From Caldilineaceae bacterium SB0661_bin_34 (GTDB lineage: Bacteria > Chloroflexota > Anaerolineae > Caldilineales > Caldilineaceae): DNA of 64,000 nt. The notes below the pieces were generated by a model. That model was not told where the DNA came from. It did no database searches and was given only the letters and a program-made list of their open reading frames with translations. Below are positions 8,676-17,430 of the stretch, piece after piece; position 1 is the stretch's first letter; each line of letters begins with the position of its first letter. A program made the position numbers and the translations under genes. The stretch spans positions 25,325-89,324 of the forward strand of contig VXMJ01000083.1 of NCBI GenBank assembly GCA_009841145.1. The letters run 5' to 3'.

Positions 8676-10061
8676 ATGAAGGCGTACCGTTTGGCCTGGG
8701 TTTTTGTTTTGTTCTGCCTGCTGATGTTCGTTGCCGGCTGCACTGCCGTGCCAACGCCCACCATGCCGGTGGAAGATGTGAATGTCTTAACCGATCAGGA
8801 GACGGAGGCCGGGTGGGCCGGTGTTGACCCCTCGGGTCAATCCCTCACGTTCTGGCACCAGCACCGCGGCGATCGCGCAGAGGCCCTTGATGCGCTTGTC
8901 GCGGAGTTCAATGCCACCAACGAGTACGGCATCACGATGGAGGCGTCGCACCAGGGCGACTACAGCCAGATTTTCAGCAAGATGCTGACGCTGCTGGGAA
9001 CGCCCGACGTGCCCAGCTTGGTCATCGCATATCAATATCAGGCTGCCAGCTACCAGCTGGCCGACGGGCTGGTGGACCTCAACAGCCTGGTCAACGATCC
9101 GGTGTGGGGCCTGAGCGAAGAGGAGCAGGCCGACTTCTTTCCCGGGTTCTACGCGTCGGATGTCTTCCCGAACTTTGACGGTGCCCGGCTCGGTTTCCCG
9201 CCCAACCGCTCGATCGAGGTGATGTACTACAACATTGACTGGCTGGAGGAGCTGGGTTATAGCAATCCCCCAACGACTCCGGAGGAGTTCCTGGAAATGG
9301 CCTGCCGTGCCGTTGACGAGCCCTTCAGTGGTGGGGTGAGCGATGAATCGAGCCTAGGCCTGCAGTGGGGCCACAGTCCTGCGTCCCTGGCCGCCCTGAC
9401 GTTCAGCTTCGGTGGTGACATCTTCGACTATGAAACGGGGCAGTTTACCTATGACGATCCGGCTGCCGTCGCGGCTCTGGAATTCATCCGGAGTGTGTAC
9501 GACGCGGGCTGCGCCGGCGATGTGGTTGAGCGCGGCGGTCACTACGCGGCCTTTGGCCGCGGCAAGCTGCTCTTCTTCTTCAGCACCACGTCGGGCATGC
9601 CGTTCGCGGCGTCCAATGTGGACGGCGGTGCCGGATTCAACTGGGGCATTGCGGCCCCACCGCGCCGTGTCGACGACCCCGTGACGAATCTCTACGGGGC
9701 CAGTATCAGCATTCCCAGGTCCTCCCCGGAACAGGAGCTGGCCACCTGGATTTTCGTGAAGTACTTCACTTCGCCCGAGGCGCAGGCCAAGTGGGCGCGG
9801 GCCAGCAACTATTTCCCGGTGCGCCAGAGTGTTGCAGCCGACCTGGACGAGTACTTCGAAGAGAACCCCAACTTCGAAACGGCCTTCTCCCTTCTGCCCT
9901 ACGGCAAGGCGGAACCGTCGGTGCCCGGCTTTGAATTTGTGCGCGACATAGTCAGGGAAGCCATGGTCTCCATCGTGGATGGCGCGGATGCCGCGACAAC
10001 CTTGGCGGAACTGAACGCGGAAGCCAACGCATTCCTGGCCGAGCAACTGGCGGAACAGTAG
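8676..10061 (+). CDS. ABC transporter family-1 solute-binding lipoprotein (orphan)
   Basis: 461 residues. AGGAG precedes the ATG by nine bases. The signal sequence ends in a lipobox (MFVAGC, Cys22), followed by a Pro/Thr-rich linker, so the protein is a membrane-anchored extracellular lipoprotein. The body has the features of sugar-binding family 1 (UgpB/MalE type): SLTFWHQHRGDRAEALDALV near the start and late motifs such as ATWIFVKYFTSPEAQAKWA. It probably delivers a sugar, glycerophosphodiester or polyol to a CUT1 importer. No permease or ATPase gene is adjacent; the nearest CUT1 permeases are over 40 kb away with their own binding protein. A terminator-like hairpin follows, so it appears to be a single-gene transcript. 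Confidence 0.88.
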   Translation: MKAYRLAWVFVLFCLLMFVAGCTAVPTPTMPVEDVNVLTDQETEAGWAGVDPSGQSLTFWHQHRGDRAEALDALVAEFNATNEYGITMEASHQGDYSQIFSKMLTLLGTPDVPSLVIAYQYQAASYQLADGLVDLNSLVNDPVWGLSEEEQADFFPGFYASDVFPNFDGARLGFPPNRSIEVMYYNIDWLEELGYSNPPTTPEEFLEMACRAVDEPFSGGVSDESSLGLQWGHSPASLAALTFSFGGDIFDYETGQFTYDDPAAVAALEFIRSVYDAGCAGDVVERGGHYAAFGRGKLLFFFSTTSGMPFAASNVDGGAGFNWGIAAPPRRVDDPVTNLYGASISIPRSSPEQELATWIFVKYFTSPEAQAKWARASNYFPVRQSVAADLDEYFEENPNFETAFSLLPYGKAEPSVPGFEFVRDIVREAMVSIVDGADAATTLAELNAEANAFLAEQLAEQ

Positions 10062-10092
10062 CAGTAGGGCGGTCTGAGCAATCCGCTAGTGT

Positions 10093-10138
10093 GGCCGGAG
10101 TCCCAGATGTCCACGCGGCATCCGGGCCTCCGGCCTTT
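10093..10138 (+). terminator. Putative rho-independent terminator after the binding-protein gene
   Basis: GGCCGGAG at 10093-10100 pairs with CTCCGGCC at 10128-10135, with GATG/CATC pairing possible inside the loop, and TTT follows directly. It lies 31 bases after the stop codon. The T tract is short, so efficiency is uncertain. Confidence 0.5.
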
Positions 10139-10241
10139 CCGTTGGGCTGGCCGGTAGGGGCGGAGGGCGTTTCCGGATATTGTGCTGAACGCGGCTGCCT
10201 GGTCGCACATGCTCCCGGTTCGGTGGCGGACCGCGTTCCGA

Positions 10242-12122
10242 TCAACAGGCGGGGGTGTGCCTGAACCGCTCCAACCCGAGTGTCAGCCTTATGGCGTGGC
10301 CGGGTTCCAATGCCACGGCCACGCAGCGCCCGGGCCAGTCGCCCGCAATGTTCGTGTCCGACCAGGGCCGGCTTTCCGTGCCATGGACCGTTGCGCCGGT
10401 GAAGGCGTGTTCGCCGTAGGCTCCCGCCTGTATTCGTAGGCTTTGGACACGGTGCTCCCCCGTGTTGACCGCCATCAATGAGACGGAGTTCTCGTCGCGG
10501 CCCGTAACCAGCACCGCCACGTCCGGCGGCAGCCCCGGCAGTCCCGATGCCCCATCGAAGTGGCGTACGGGAGCATGGAGCAGGCCCCCGTTGTACAGGG
10601 GTTGCGGCGCACCAAGGGTTAGCTGGACCAGGGCTTCGGTCGTTATCGGATTGTGTTGCTGCCAGTGGTGGATGTTGACCTGGGTCAGATCGGCATTGTC
10701 CTCTTCGATCATTCGCAACCGGATGCGAACCTGTTCCAGGGCCGCGTCTAGGATCCGGTCGGGGTAGTCCGGGTTGAGGCCGTCCAGGAAGGTCAGCCAC
10801 GGCTTCTCATGGCCGGAGTCTTCCTTGAGGCGGTAGGAGGCAACGCCGTACCAATCTCCTTTTTCCGCCTGCTGCAGCCTGCGGATACGCGCGAGGTCCT
10901 CCTCCGAGCCGGAGATATTCCAGAGGGCGAAGGGATGCATTGGGCCCATGGGCTGCCAATCGAACCAGCCGCCGTCGCCATGGCGGTAGGGGACGAGGAA
11001 TTCTTTCTCCTTGTGGCCTGGTGAATCGAGCTGGTCCACCCAGTGGTCGCGTAGGCTCATATGTTCGCGGCCCGGATCCCGGTATTCCCCCAGGTCCATG
11101 ATGGAGTCGTAGAGGTCGCGGGCCAGGTTCAGCCAAGCGGTGTCACCCGTCAGCAGGGCGGCGGCCTGTCCGGCCACGGCCGCCGCCTGGCCGATGTTGT
11201 AGTAGCCGTGCGGCCAGGTCCAGCCGTAGAGGCCGCCGTACCAGCGGCCGTCCAGGTATTCACCGACCTCGCCGGATAGGCCCACGTTGTCCGGGATCAG
11301 GCCGCCGTTGGCGTCCGCCCGTTCCTGCCAGGCGGACAGGTATTCGGTGATCCAGGCGCGATACCGGTCTTCTCCGGTGAGCAGGAACGCGTTGGCAATG
11401 AGGGAGGCCACCCCAAGGTTGCCGGCCACGTCGCCGCGGCCCATTCGTTCCTGCATGGCCCGGCCCATGCGCAGAGCCTTCCCCTGATCGCGCAGATCCT
11501 CGTAGGTGTCGATGTCCGGCAGGTCCGCGAAGGGCAGGCCATAGGTCGCCATGCCCGGCGCATAGCCGTAGGTCGGGGGCTCCACATCGGTGTACCCGTA
11601 GCGCGGCCCGCGACTGCCATTGTGGGCGGCCCTAATCAGCCGCCGCGTGGGATCGTAGTTGGGAGCTTCCGGATCCTCGTTGAGGTAGAAGCCGGCGAAG
11701 CGCCGGGCACGTTCCCGGTTGCGTTCAAGGGAGGGATCCGCCAGGCACAGGAAGTAGAAGTAGATGTAGCTTTCGCTCTGGTGGAACTGGTCGTAGCCCT
11801 GCTCGTACTCCTTGTGGACCACGCCTAGGTCCGTGAGCTGCTGCGTGATGCCGTCCCACAGCCGCTGGCTGTGTTGTAGAAGCTGCGGGTTGCCGGTCAG
11901 CAGATAGAGCAGCGGCCAGTTCTGGGCCGCTTCGTAGAAGTCGTCGGCACCGTCGCGCGTGTCGGGGTAGGTATCGCGCCAGATCAGCCGATCGTTTCTG
12001 ACATAACGTTCCAGAAAGGGTTCCACGGAGTCCTGCAGCAGGTCGATCAACTGCCGCTGGCGGCGCGCCCAGCCGGGAATCCCCGGCAGGGGTCTGCCCT
12101 GCATGGCCGGCGAGTCGGGCAT
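10242..12122 (-). CDS. Large uncharacterised protein, probable alpha/alpha-toroid with C-terminal beta domain (paralogue 1)
   Basis: 626 residues, no signal peptide seen. I cannot assign it to a named family. The main body is helical with repeated aromatic-rich motifs (ESYIYFYFLCLADP, NGSRGPRYG, GWTWPHGYYN, NIHHWQQHNP), the look of an (alpha/alpha) toroid such as those of glycan lyases and glycosidases. The last hundred residues (VSLMAVNTGEHRVQSLRIQ, AYGEHAFTG) look like a small beta-sandwich. A clear paralogue lies at 37634-39451 with the same motifs in the same order. Its start codon overlaps the stop of the aldo/keto reductase gene (TGATG), so the two are translationally coupled. By inference it acts on a carbohydrate or glycoside together with that oxidoreductase. 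It ends facing the binding-protein gene in convergent orientation. Confidence 0.75.
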   Translation of the reverse strand: MPDSPAMQGRPLPGIPGWARRQRQLIDLLQDSVEPFLERYVRNDRLIWRDTYPDTRDGADDFYEAAQNWPLLYLLTGNPQLLQHSQRLWDGITQQLTDLGVVHKEYEQGYDQFHQSESYIYFYFLCLADPSLERNRERARRFAGFYLNEDPEAPNYDPTRRLIRAAHNGSRGPRYGYTDVEPPTYGYAPGMATYGLPFADLPDIDTYEDLRDQGKALRMGRAMQERMGRGDVAGNLGVASLIANAFLLTGEDRYRAWITEYLSAWQERADANGGLIPDNVGLSGEVGEYLDGRWYGGLYGWTWPHGYYNIGQAAAVAGQAAALLTGDTAWLNLARDLYDSIMDLGEYRDPGREHMSLRDHWVDQLDSPGHKEKEFLVPYRHGDGGWFDWQPMGPMHPFALWNISGSEEDLARIRRLQQAEKGDWYGVASYRLKEDSGHEKPWLTFLDGLNPDYPDRILDAALEQVRIRLRMIEEDNADLTQVNIHHWQQHNPITTEALVQLTLGAPQPLYNGGLLHAPVRHFDGASGLPGLPPDVAVLVTGRDENSVSLMAVNTGEHRVQSLRIQAGAYGEHAFTGATVHGTESRPWSDTNIAGDWPGRCVAVALEPGHAIRLTLGLERFRHTPAC

Positions 12123-12991
12123 CAGGCGGGGCCCGCACCCAGTCCCAGACGGTTGCGCGCCTCGGTCACCACGTCCTCCGACAGCGGCTCGGCCAAGGCC
12201 GCCTTCACGTTCTCGTCCAGATGGTCGGGATTGGTGGTGCCCACGATGGTGGTGTGGAGACCCGGATGGACCAGTGTCAGCCGCAGCATGAGTGCAGTTC
12301 GACTTTCCCCGGGGGCCGTCAGGTCATCCAGCAGGCCGTTCTCCACCGATTCCCAGGTTCCGCTGGTTCCGGTCCCGTGGCCGGGCTCCCCGAGTGCCAC
12401 GCCGCCGCGGATGATGGTGCCTGCGTTTGCTTGGGCCACCTGAGAGATTGATTCCTCGTGCTCAGTCTCCAGCAGGGAGTAGGGGATTTGGAACACATCA
12501 AACACTCCCCATTCCAGGAACGTGGGCAGGTGAGGCAGTGTCGAGGAGACGCCGATCCAGCGGACGTAGCCTTGGCTGCGCATGTCCTCAAGGCACTGCA
12601 CCAGTTCGCCCTCTTCGCAGGCAGCCACGCTGGGGTTGTGCAGCTGCATGATGTCAACGCTGTCCACGCGCAGGCGCGCCAGACTTTCGTGCAGGCCGCG
12701 TTCCAGGTTCTCCCGGGTCCAGACATGGCCATCCCTGGGGTGGCAGCCGCACTTGGTGGCCAGGACGTACTCGTCGCGCCGGGATCGGATGTAGCGCCCG
12801 ATCATCTCCTCACTGTTGCCGTAGTCGTTGGCGGTGTCGATGAAGTTGATGCCGGCATCCAGGACGCGGTTGAGCATGTTGCCGATTTCGTCGTCGGTGA
12901 GCGCGCGCCGGTGTGCGGCTCCGTACCCCAAACGGGTGACTTCAAGACCGGTACGTCCGAGTACCGCGGTTGGCAGGGAGGTTGCAGACAT
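12122..12991 (-). CDS. Aldo/keto reductase
   Basis: 289 residues from the ATG at 12991, preceded by GGAG at eight bases. In-frame upstream ATGs lack such a site and the conserved region starts at once (AVLGRTGLEVTRLGYG). The catalytic tetrad is visible: Asp and Tyr in FIDTANDYGNSE, Lys in VLATKCG, His in IMQLHNP. The late segment TLVHPGLHTTIVGTTNPDHL is the usual cofactor-binding end of the family. These TIM-barrel enzymes reduce aldehydes or ketones, or oxidise sugars, with NAD(P)H. The stop codon overlaps the start of the downstream uncharacterised toroid gene, so both products are probably made in fixed proportion and act in one pathway. Confidence 0.92.
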   Translation of the reverse strand: MSATSLPTAVLGRTGLEVTRLGYGAAHRRALTDDEIGNMLNRVLDAGINFIDTANDYGNSEEMIGRYIRSRRDEYVLATKCGCHPRDGHVWTRENLERGLHESLARLRVDSVDIMQLHNPSVAACEEGELVQCLEDMRSQGYVRWIGVSSTLPHLPTFLEWGVFDVFQIPYSLLETEHEESISQVAQANAGTIIRGGVALGEPGHGTGTSGTWESVENGLLDDLTAPGESRTALMLRLTLVHPGLHTTIVGTTNPDHLDENVKAALAEPLSEDVVTEARNRLGLGAGPA

Positions 12992-13347
12992 GGCGGGGGT
13001 CTCCATTGGTGGTTCAGGAATAGAGAGGCATTTGGCGGATTTGCCGATCAAATGGTGTTCGACCTTGGTCTGTAAGCCTAACAGCCGACGGGTTTACAGT
13101 CCCGTCTTGGAGGCGGCACGTTCCCGGCCGGTCTGAAGGAAGACTGTCGGTGCGGCACGGTCTCAGTGTCGTTGTATGGGCCCGGGACCGTCGGCCGGTG
13201 GCAGTTGGCAGTCTCCAGGGCCTGTGTCTGTGTCCCCAACCCGATTCATCCTGGGGCTATGGCGCCTGGACAACCGGATTGAGATAGCCGTTTCCCTGCA
13301 ACTGCAATGTCTGATGCGCAGTCCAACGTTGGGTGTTGGACAAGGAG
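12992..13347. other. Non-coding gap upstream of the aldo/keto reductase operon
   Basis: 356 bases between two minus-strand genes. No credible gene was seen. It should hold the terminator of the dikinase-like gene and the promoter of the reductase/toroid operon, but neither shows a clear consensus. Confidence 0.45.
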
Positions 13348-16104
13348 CTATCCAAGTAGTTGGATGTGACCACTGCTCCCATCCACCCGAACCTGTTGGC
13401 CGGTTTGGAGGCGCTCCGTTGCTCGGTCGACACCGACAACGGCAGGAATTCCGTATTCCCGGGCCACAACGGAGCCGTGGGTCATCATGCCGCCCACTTC
13501 CATCACCAGTCCACCGGCAGCCAGAAACAGTGGGGTCCAGGATGGATCGGTGCCGGGACAGACGAGGATTTCGCCGGGCTGCAGCTGGGCATGGTTGGGA
13601 TCGAAGACCACGTGAACGGTGCCTTCCACGGTGCCGGAAGAAACGCCGGATCCGACAATGGTCCTGTCGTCGGTTTCGGACGAGCTGACAAGCCCCGCGT
13701 AGATGGCTGTGCCATCGCTGAGGAGCAGCCGCGGTACGGGGCTGCGGCGCATTTCGCTTGCATGTGCAGCCCGGCGGGAGGCAATCAATTTCTTCCAATC
13801 GCCGGCCGTACACATGGCCAGCACCTTCAGCTCGTCGAGCCGCAGGAAGAAGAGATCGTCCGCCCGTTGAATCACGCCAGCGGTCGCCAACTCCCGTCCG
13901 CTGTCCAGCAGGGCAGTCCGTATCATGTCCATCAATCGAATGAACAGGAACTTGGGACTTTCACGGACACCGGCCAGAGTCCGCACACGTCGGACCAGCC
14001 AACGCACCAGACTGTCCGCTGCAGGCGTACGCCAAGCCTTGGCAGCCGCTTCCGCCAAGCACGCCGCGGTTTCTTGGGCCGCCAGTTGACCCCGCTGAAA
14101 AACCTGGTCCGGCATCAAGTTTGCGTCTGCAATTGCGAGATAGCTTTGCAAGGCGCGGATGATGGGGAGCGGCTGTTCCCGCCAGCGGGGTCGGCCGAAA
14201 TCGATCTCCGCCAGCCCCCGCATGCCATAGCGGTCCAGGAAATCCGTCAGTGCCTGCTGGACGAGGGCGGGCAGCTGCCCGCTGTGGAAATCCCGGGCCA
14301 GATCTTCAGGGCTCGCGGTCTCGAATTCGGCACAGGCTTGGGCATCCTCCCGTATTCGCCTGGCGGTCTGCCACAGTTCCAGATCCATGTCGGTGGTTAC
14401 ATTGTTGTCTAGGCTCTTGGTCAGTTCCATATACAGCCGCGGAGGCAAGTCCGGATTGTTTGCTTCCAATCTGGCGGTCAACCGACCCAGCACGCTCAAG
14501 GATGCGTAACCTGCTGCAATCAAGGGTGCGAGCCGGAGAAATACACGCGGAAACAATACTTGGTGACCGAGCCATTCGAACAGCGTAAGCCGTTGCTGGA
14601 GGGTGCCGGACAGCCGGACTTGCTTTTCGATCAAGGTGACGAGATCCTCGACAGAGGCCTGAGCGTGGCGTAGTGCCGCCTCGGGTTGTAGCAATGCAAA
14701 GAGTACCGACCTCAGAAATCCGGACATAACCGGAGCGACACGGGCAAGCGATGACAGCCGCATCGTTCCCACCGGTAGGCGGGGATCGTCGGCCAAGGCA
14801 CGTACGGCTTCGGCAATCCCCGGATCCAGCAGAGGAAACGCATTCAGGAACATGCGCCGTCCAAGCGGGTTGCGCAATGCACTGGTGGCTTCGATCCAAG
14901 GCCGTGCGCCGGCTACGTGGACAATCGGCTGGTCGAAGATCGTTGCCTGCCGCCCAAAGACACGACAGAGGCCTGCAAACAGGCCTTTCAGCATGTCCTG
15001 TCCCAGCGGGGTGAATGGATCGAGCACTCCTTGCACCGTGCCGAGGGAGACGAAAACCCGCAGGTGGTCGGCTTTTGCCATGCGCGGCAAAGGATACAGT
15101 GTGGTAATGGGACGGGCCTGGAGCAGGAGCAATTCTTCATCGGCGAAGGCCCACTCAATGTCCTGGGGAAATTCGTACAGGGCTGCCACCCGTCTGCCCA
15201 AGTCCACCAGCATGCCAATCTGCGCATCGGCAAGGGCCCGTATCCGTTCATTCTCCTCTTGGAGAGTCTCGGTACCGCCCTCTGCCAGTCCGCGAATGAT
15301 CGTGGCTTTGGCCCCTACATGTTCTTCAAGCACGCGGCCGGTACCTGTTTCCACAACGTAGTGGTCCGGTTCCACTTGTCCGCCGACCAAGGCTTCACCA
15401 AGCCCGAACGTGGCGTCGATTACGGATTCAGTGCGCCGCCCCGTTACAGGATTGGCGGTGAACAGGACGCCCGAGGCTTCGCTCTGCACCATCTCCTGCA
15501 CGATCACCGCCAGGGAGACCTCGGCCTGTTCGATGCCGTTCCGGGCCCGATAGCTGATGGCGCGTGCGGACCAGAGGCTGCTGAAGCAATCGATGACTGC
15601 CGTCAACAGCGCGTCTTCACCCAGTACGTTCAGGAAGGTGTCCTGCTGTCCGGCAAACGACATGCCGGGCAGGTCTTCGGCCGTGGCGGAGGAGCGTACC
15701 GCCACTTTCGGCCGGCCCAGATCATCGTAGGCGGCACGGATCTGTGCTGTCAACTCCCGGGGCATGGTGCCGGTCCGGAATCGGGCCCGGACACGTTCGG
15801 AGAGTGCCACCACCGCGTCCGGATCCGACATATCGATCCGGTCGGCTTCCGTGGCCATCCAACCCGCAATGCCAGCGCTTTTGACAAAAGCTTCATAACT
15901 GTCGGTAGTAATGATAAAACCACCGGGCACAGGAAATCCGGCTTGGGTCAACTTGGTTAAGTTAAGTCCTTTTCCGCCAACGCGTGCCAAAGAAACACGG
16001 GAGGTATTTAGGGGAATGCAATACATGGGGTTGTGGCCAGGAAACGATTGAGATGCTAAATAAAATTCATGATCCGTTTTCTGTGGATCTCTCCTTGGAA
16101 ACAT
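13348..16104 (-). CDS. Rifampin phosphotransferase-like / PEP-synthase-like dikinase
   Basis: 918 residues, or 892 from the ATG at 16026, where family similarity begins (PLNTSRVSLARVGGKGLNLTKL). Neither start has a good ribosome-binding site. Domains in order: an ATP-grasp nucleotide-binding domain (AVRSSATAEDLPGMSFAGQQ, LFTANPVTGR, DIEWAFADEELLLLQARPI), a long helical substrate domain, and a carboxyl-terminal swivelling His domain. The catalytic His, about residue 876, lies in GGMMTHGSVVAREYGIPAVV. This order and the helical middle match rifampin phosphotransferases, which inactivate rifamycins using ATP, better than true PEP synthase, which has a TIM barrel at the carboxyl end. Many family members have unknown substrates, so resistance is possible but unproven. 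It is divergent from the HNH gene. Confidence 0.8.
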   Translation of the reverse strand: MFPRRDPQKTDHEFYLASQSFPGHNPMYCIPLNTSRVSLARVGGKGLNLTKLTQAGFPVPGGFIITTDSYEAFVKSAGIAGWMATEADRIDMSDPDAVVALSERVRARFRTGTMPRELTAQIRAAYDDLGRPKVAVRSSATAEDLPGMSFAGQQDTFLNVLGEDALLTAVIDCFSSLWSARAISYRARNGIEQAEVSLAVIVQEMVQSEASGVLFTANPVTGRRTESVIDATFGLGEALVGGQVEPDHYVVETGTGRVLEEHVGAKATIIRGLAEGGTETLQEENERIRALADAQIGMLVDLGRRVAALYEFPQDIEWAFADEELLLLQARPITTLYPLPRMAKADHLRVFVSLGTVQGVLDPFTPLGQDMLKGLFAGLCRVFGRQATIFDQPIVHVAGARPWIEATSALRNPLGRRMFLNAFPLLDPGIAEAVRALADDPRLPVGTMRLSSLARVAPVMSGFLRSVLFALLQPEAALRHAQASVEDLVTLIEKQVRLSGTLQQRLTLFEWLGHQVLFPRVFLRLAPLIAAGYASLSVLGRLTARLEANNPDLPPRLYMELTKSLDNNVTTDMDLELWQTARRIREDAQACAEFETASPEDLARDFHSGQLPALVQQALTDFLDRYGMRGLAEIDFGRPRWREQPLPIIRALQSYLAIADANLMPDQVFQRGQLAAQETAACLAEAAAKAWRTPAADSLVRWLVRRVRTLAGVRESPKFLFIRLMDMIRTALLDSGRELATAGVIQRADDLFFLRLDELKVLAMCTAGDWKKLIASRRAAHASEMRRSPVPRLLLSDGTAIYAGLVSSSETDDRTIVGSGVSSGTVEGTVHVVFDPNHAQLQPGEILVCPGTDPSWTPLFLAAGGLVMEVGGMMTHGSVVAREYGIPAVVGVDRATERLQTGQQVRVDGSSGHIQLLG

Positions 16105-16422
16105 TGTGTCACAGTTAATCCCACATCTTCGTACCCCGTTGCTTTATTGAGCCCAGCCCATTGTCAAGGGCTTCCTCGTCCGTTTCAGACCCCGAACCAA
16201 AGTCAACGAAACTGAAACAGGCCCGGTCGGAACAACCCGCCGGGCCACGGCATCCCCGGGTATGGCAGAATTTCTGCTGATCAGGTTGCGGCAGGACAGT
16301 TCGGGGCGGCCCTTGGCACCGGCTGCGCACCGACCATATAACTGCCTTCTTCGATCCGCTGCAAAACCCGTTTTCCAGGCAGAACAGGAAACTGGCGCAA
16401 AGCCCATCACGAGTCCTTTTCG
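16105..16422. other. Divergent intergenic region between the dikinase-like gene and the SBD-HNH gene
   Basis: 318 bases that should carry two divergent promoters. A six-base inverted repeat, GGCCCG/CGGGCC, lies at 16220-16246. No clear promoter hexamers were identified, and no obvious rifamycin-associated element was seen. Confidence 0.4.
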
Positions 16423-17307
16423 ATGACCAGCGAGTGTTTCCTATACCTGCTCACGCGCTTGCGGGTTCAGTCCCGGGCGGGGAAGCGAGCACCGCACAAG
16501 CCACTCCTGCTCCTGCTGGCCATGGGCAACCTGTGCCGAGGAGAACCTCGCCTATTGCCCTATGGGAACATCGCGGTGCGGTTGATTGATTTGCTGGCAA
16601 GATTCGGTCCCTACACCTATAGACGCAGCCGGCGTCCTCAGGATCCGATTTGCAGATTGCCGAAGGACGGCCTTTGGGAACTCCGAGGGCACATTCCGGC
16701 AGCGGGAAATGATGGGGTGCCGAGCCACGGGGGGCTAATGAGAAGCGATGTGTCTGCCGGGTTCCCCGAGGCGGTGCATAGTTTGCTAGTGGCGCATCCC
16801 GAAGTGTTGTGGATGGGAGCGCAGTTTCTGCTGGACAGTTACTTTGCCGAAAGTCTCCATGAGGACTTGGTCTCGGAAGTAGGTATACACCGGGCCATGC
16901 AGCCTGCGCCGAGGTCCTCCAGGAAGCGGAATCCGGAGTTCAGACGGGAGGTGATCAGGGCCTACGAACATCGCTGTGCCGTTTGCGACTACGACATTCG
17001 TCTTGACAACAACCTGATGGGTTTGGAAGCGGCTCATATCCAATGGCATGCGTACGACGGACCGGACGAGGTCCCCAACGGCTTAGCACTTTGTACCCTC
17101 CATCACAAGGCATTCGACTTGGGGGGCATCAGCCTGCTTGACGACTTGAGACTGGTCGTGTCGGACGATCTGCACGGTCAAAACCGGGCGTTCGACCTGT
17201 GGTTCCTCGACCACAAGCACAAGCCCATCCGTGCCCCGAGGCGTGACGAGCTAAGGCCTGATCCATTGTTCCTGCATTGGCATCGCGAACAGGTCTTCCA
17301 AGGCTGA
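16423..17307 (+). CDS. SBD-HNH phosphorothioate-type restriction endonuclease (ScoMcrA/SprMcrA-like)
   Basis: 294 residues. The amino-terminal third has the pattern of the sulfur-binding domain that recognises phosphorothioate DNA: APHKPLLLLLAMG at residues 24-35, then RLLPYGNIAVRLIDLLARFGP and an ICRLPKDGLWEL strand. The carboxyl half is an HNH nuclease with Cys185 and Cys188 (RCAVCDYD), the LEAAHIQWHAYDGPDEVPNG segment carrying His205, His209 and Asn219, then LALCTLHHKAFD. This matches type IV enzymes that cut sulfur-modified DNA. No dnd or ssp modification genes are in the window, so it is a stand-alone barrier to modified foreign DNA. Convergent with the M20 hydrolase gene. Confidence 0.85.
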   Translation: MTSECFLYLLTRLRVQSRAGKRAPHKPLLLLLAMGNLCRGEPRLLPYGNIAVRLIDLLARFGPYTYRRSRRPQDPICRLPKDGLWELRGHIPAAGNDGVPSHGGLMRSDVSAGFPEAVHSLLVAHPEVLWMGAQFLLDSYFAESLHEDLVSEVGIHRAMQPAPRSSRKRNPEFRREVIRAYEHRCAVCDYDIRLDNNLMGLEAAHIQWHAYDGPDEVPNGLALCTLHHKAFDLGGISLLDDLRLVVSDDLHGQNRAFDLWFLDHKHKPIRAPRRDELRPDPLFLHWHREQVFQG

Positions 17308-17363
17308 ACGGAAGCGTCATCCGAGTTTCCCGGACGCAGGGGCATTGGGGTTGGCAGACACAG

Positions 17364-17385
17364 GTCCAGGACTTGAAGCCTGGAC
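17364..17385. terminator. Hairpin between convergent genes
   Basis: GTCCAGG (17364-17370) and CCTGGAC (17379-17385) form a seven-base stem with an eight-base loop between the stops of the SBD-HNH and M20 genes. GGGGCTTTTG follows at 17391 on the plus strand, so it may end the plus-strand transcript, though the T tract is short and some bases away from the stem. Confidence 0.4.
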
Positions 17386-17430
17386 ATCTCGGGGCTTTTG
17401 CTGTCGTCTCCGGCCTCATGGCTGTATTGC

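Noticed and set aside
16105..16422. Rifamycin-associated element upstream of the phosphotransferase-like gene
   Set aside because: Looked for the conserved inverted-repeat element known before some resistance genes; only an unrelated six-base repeat is present.
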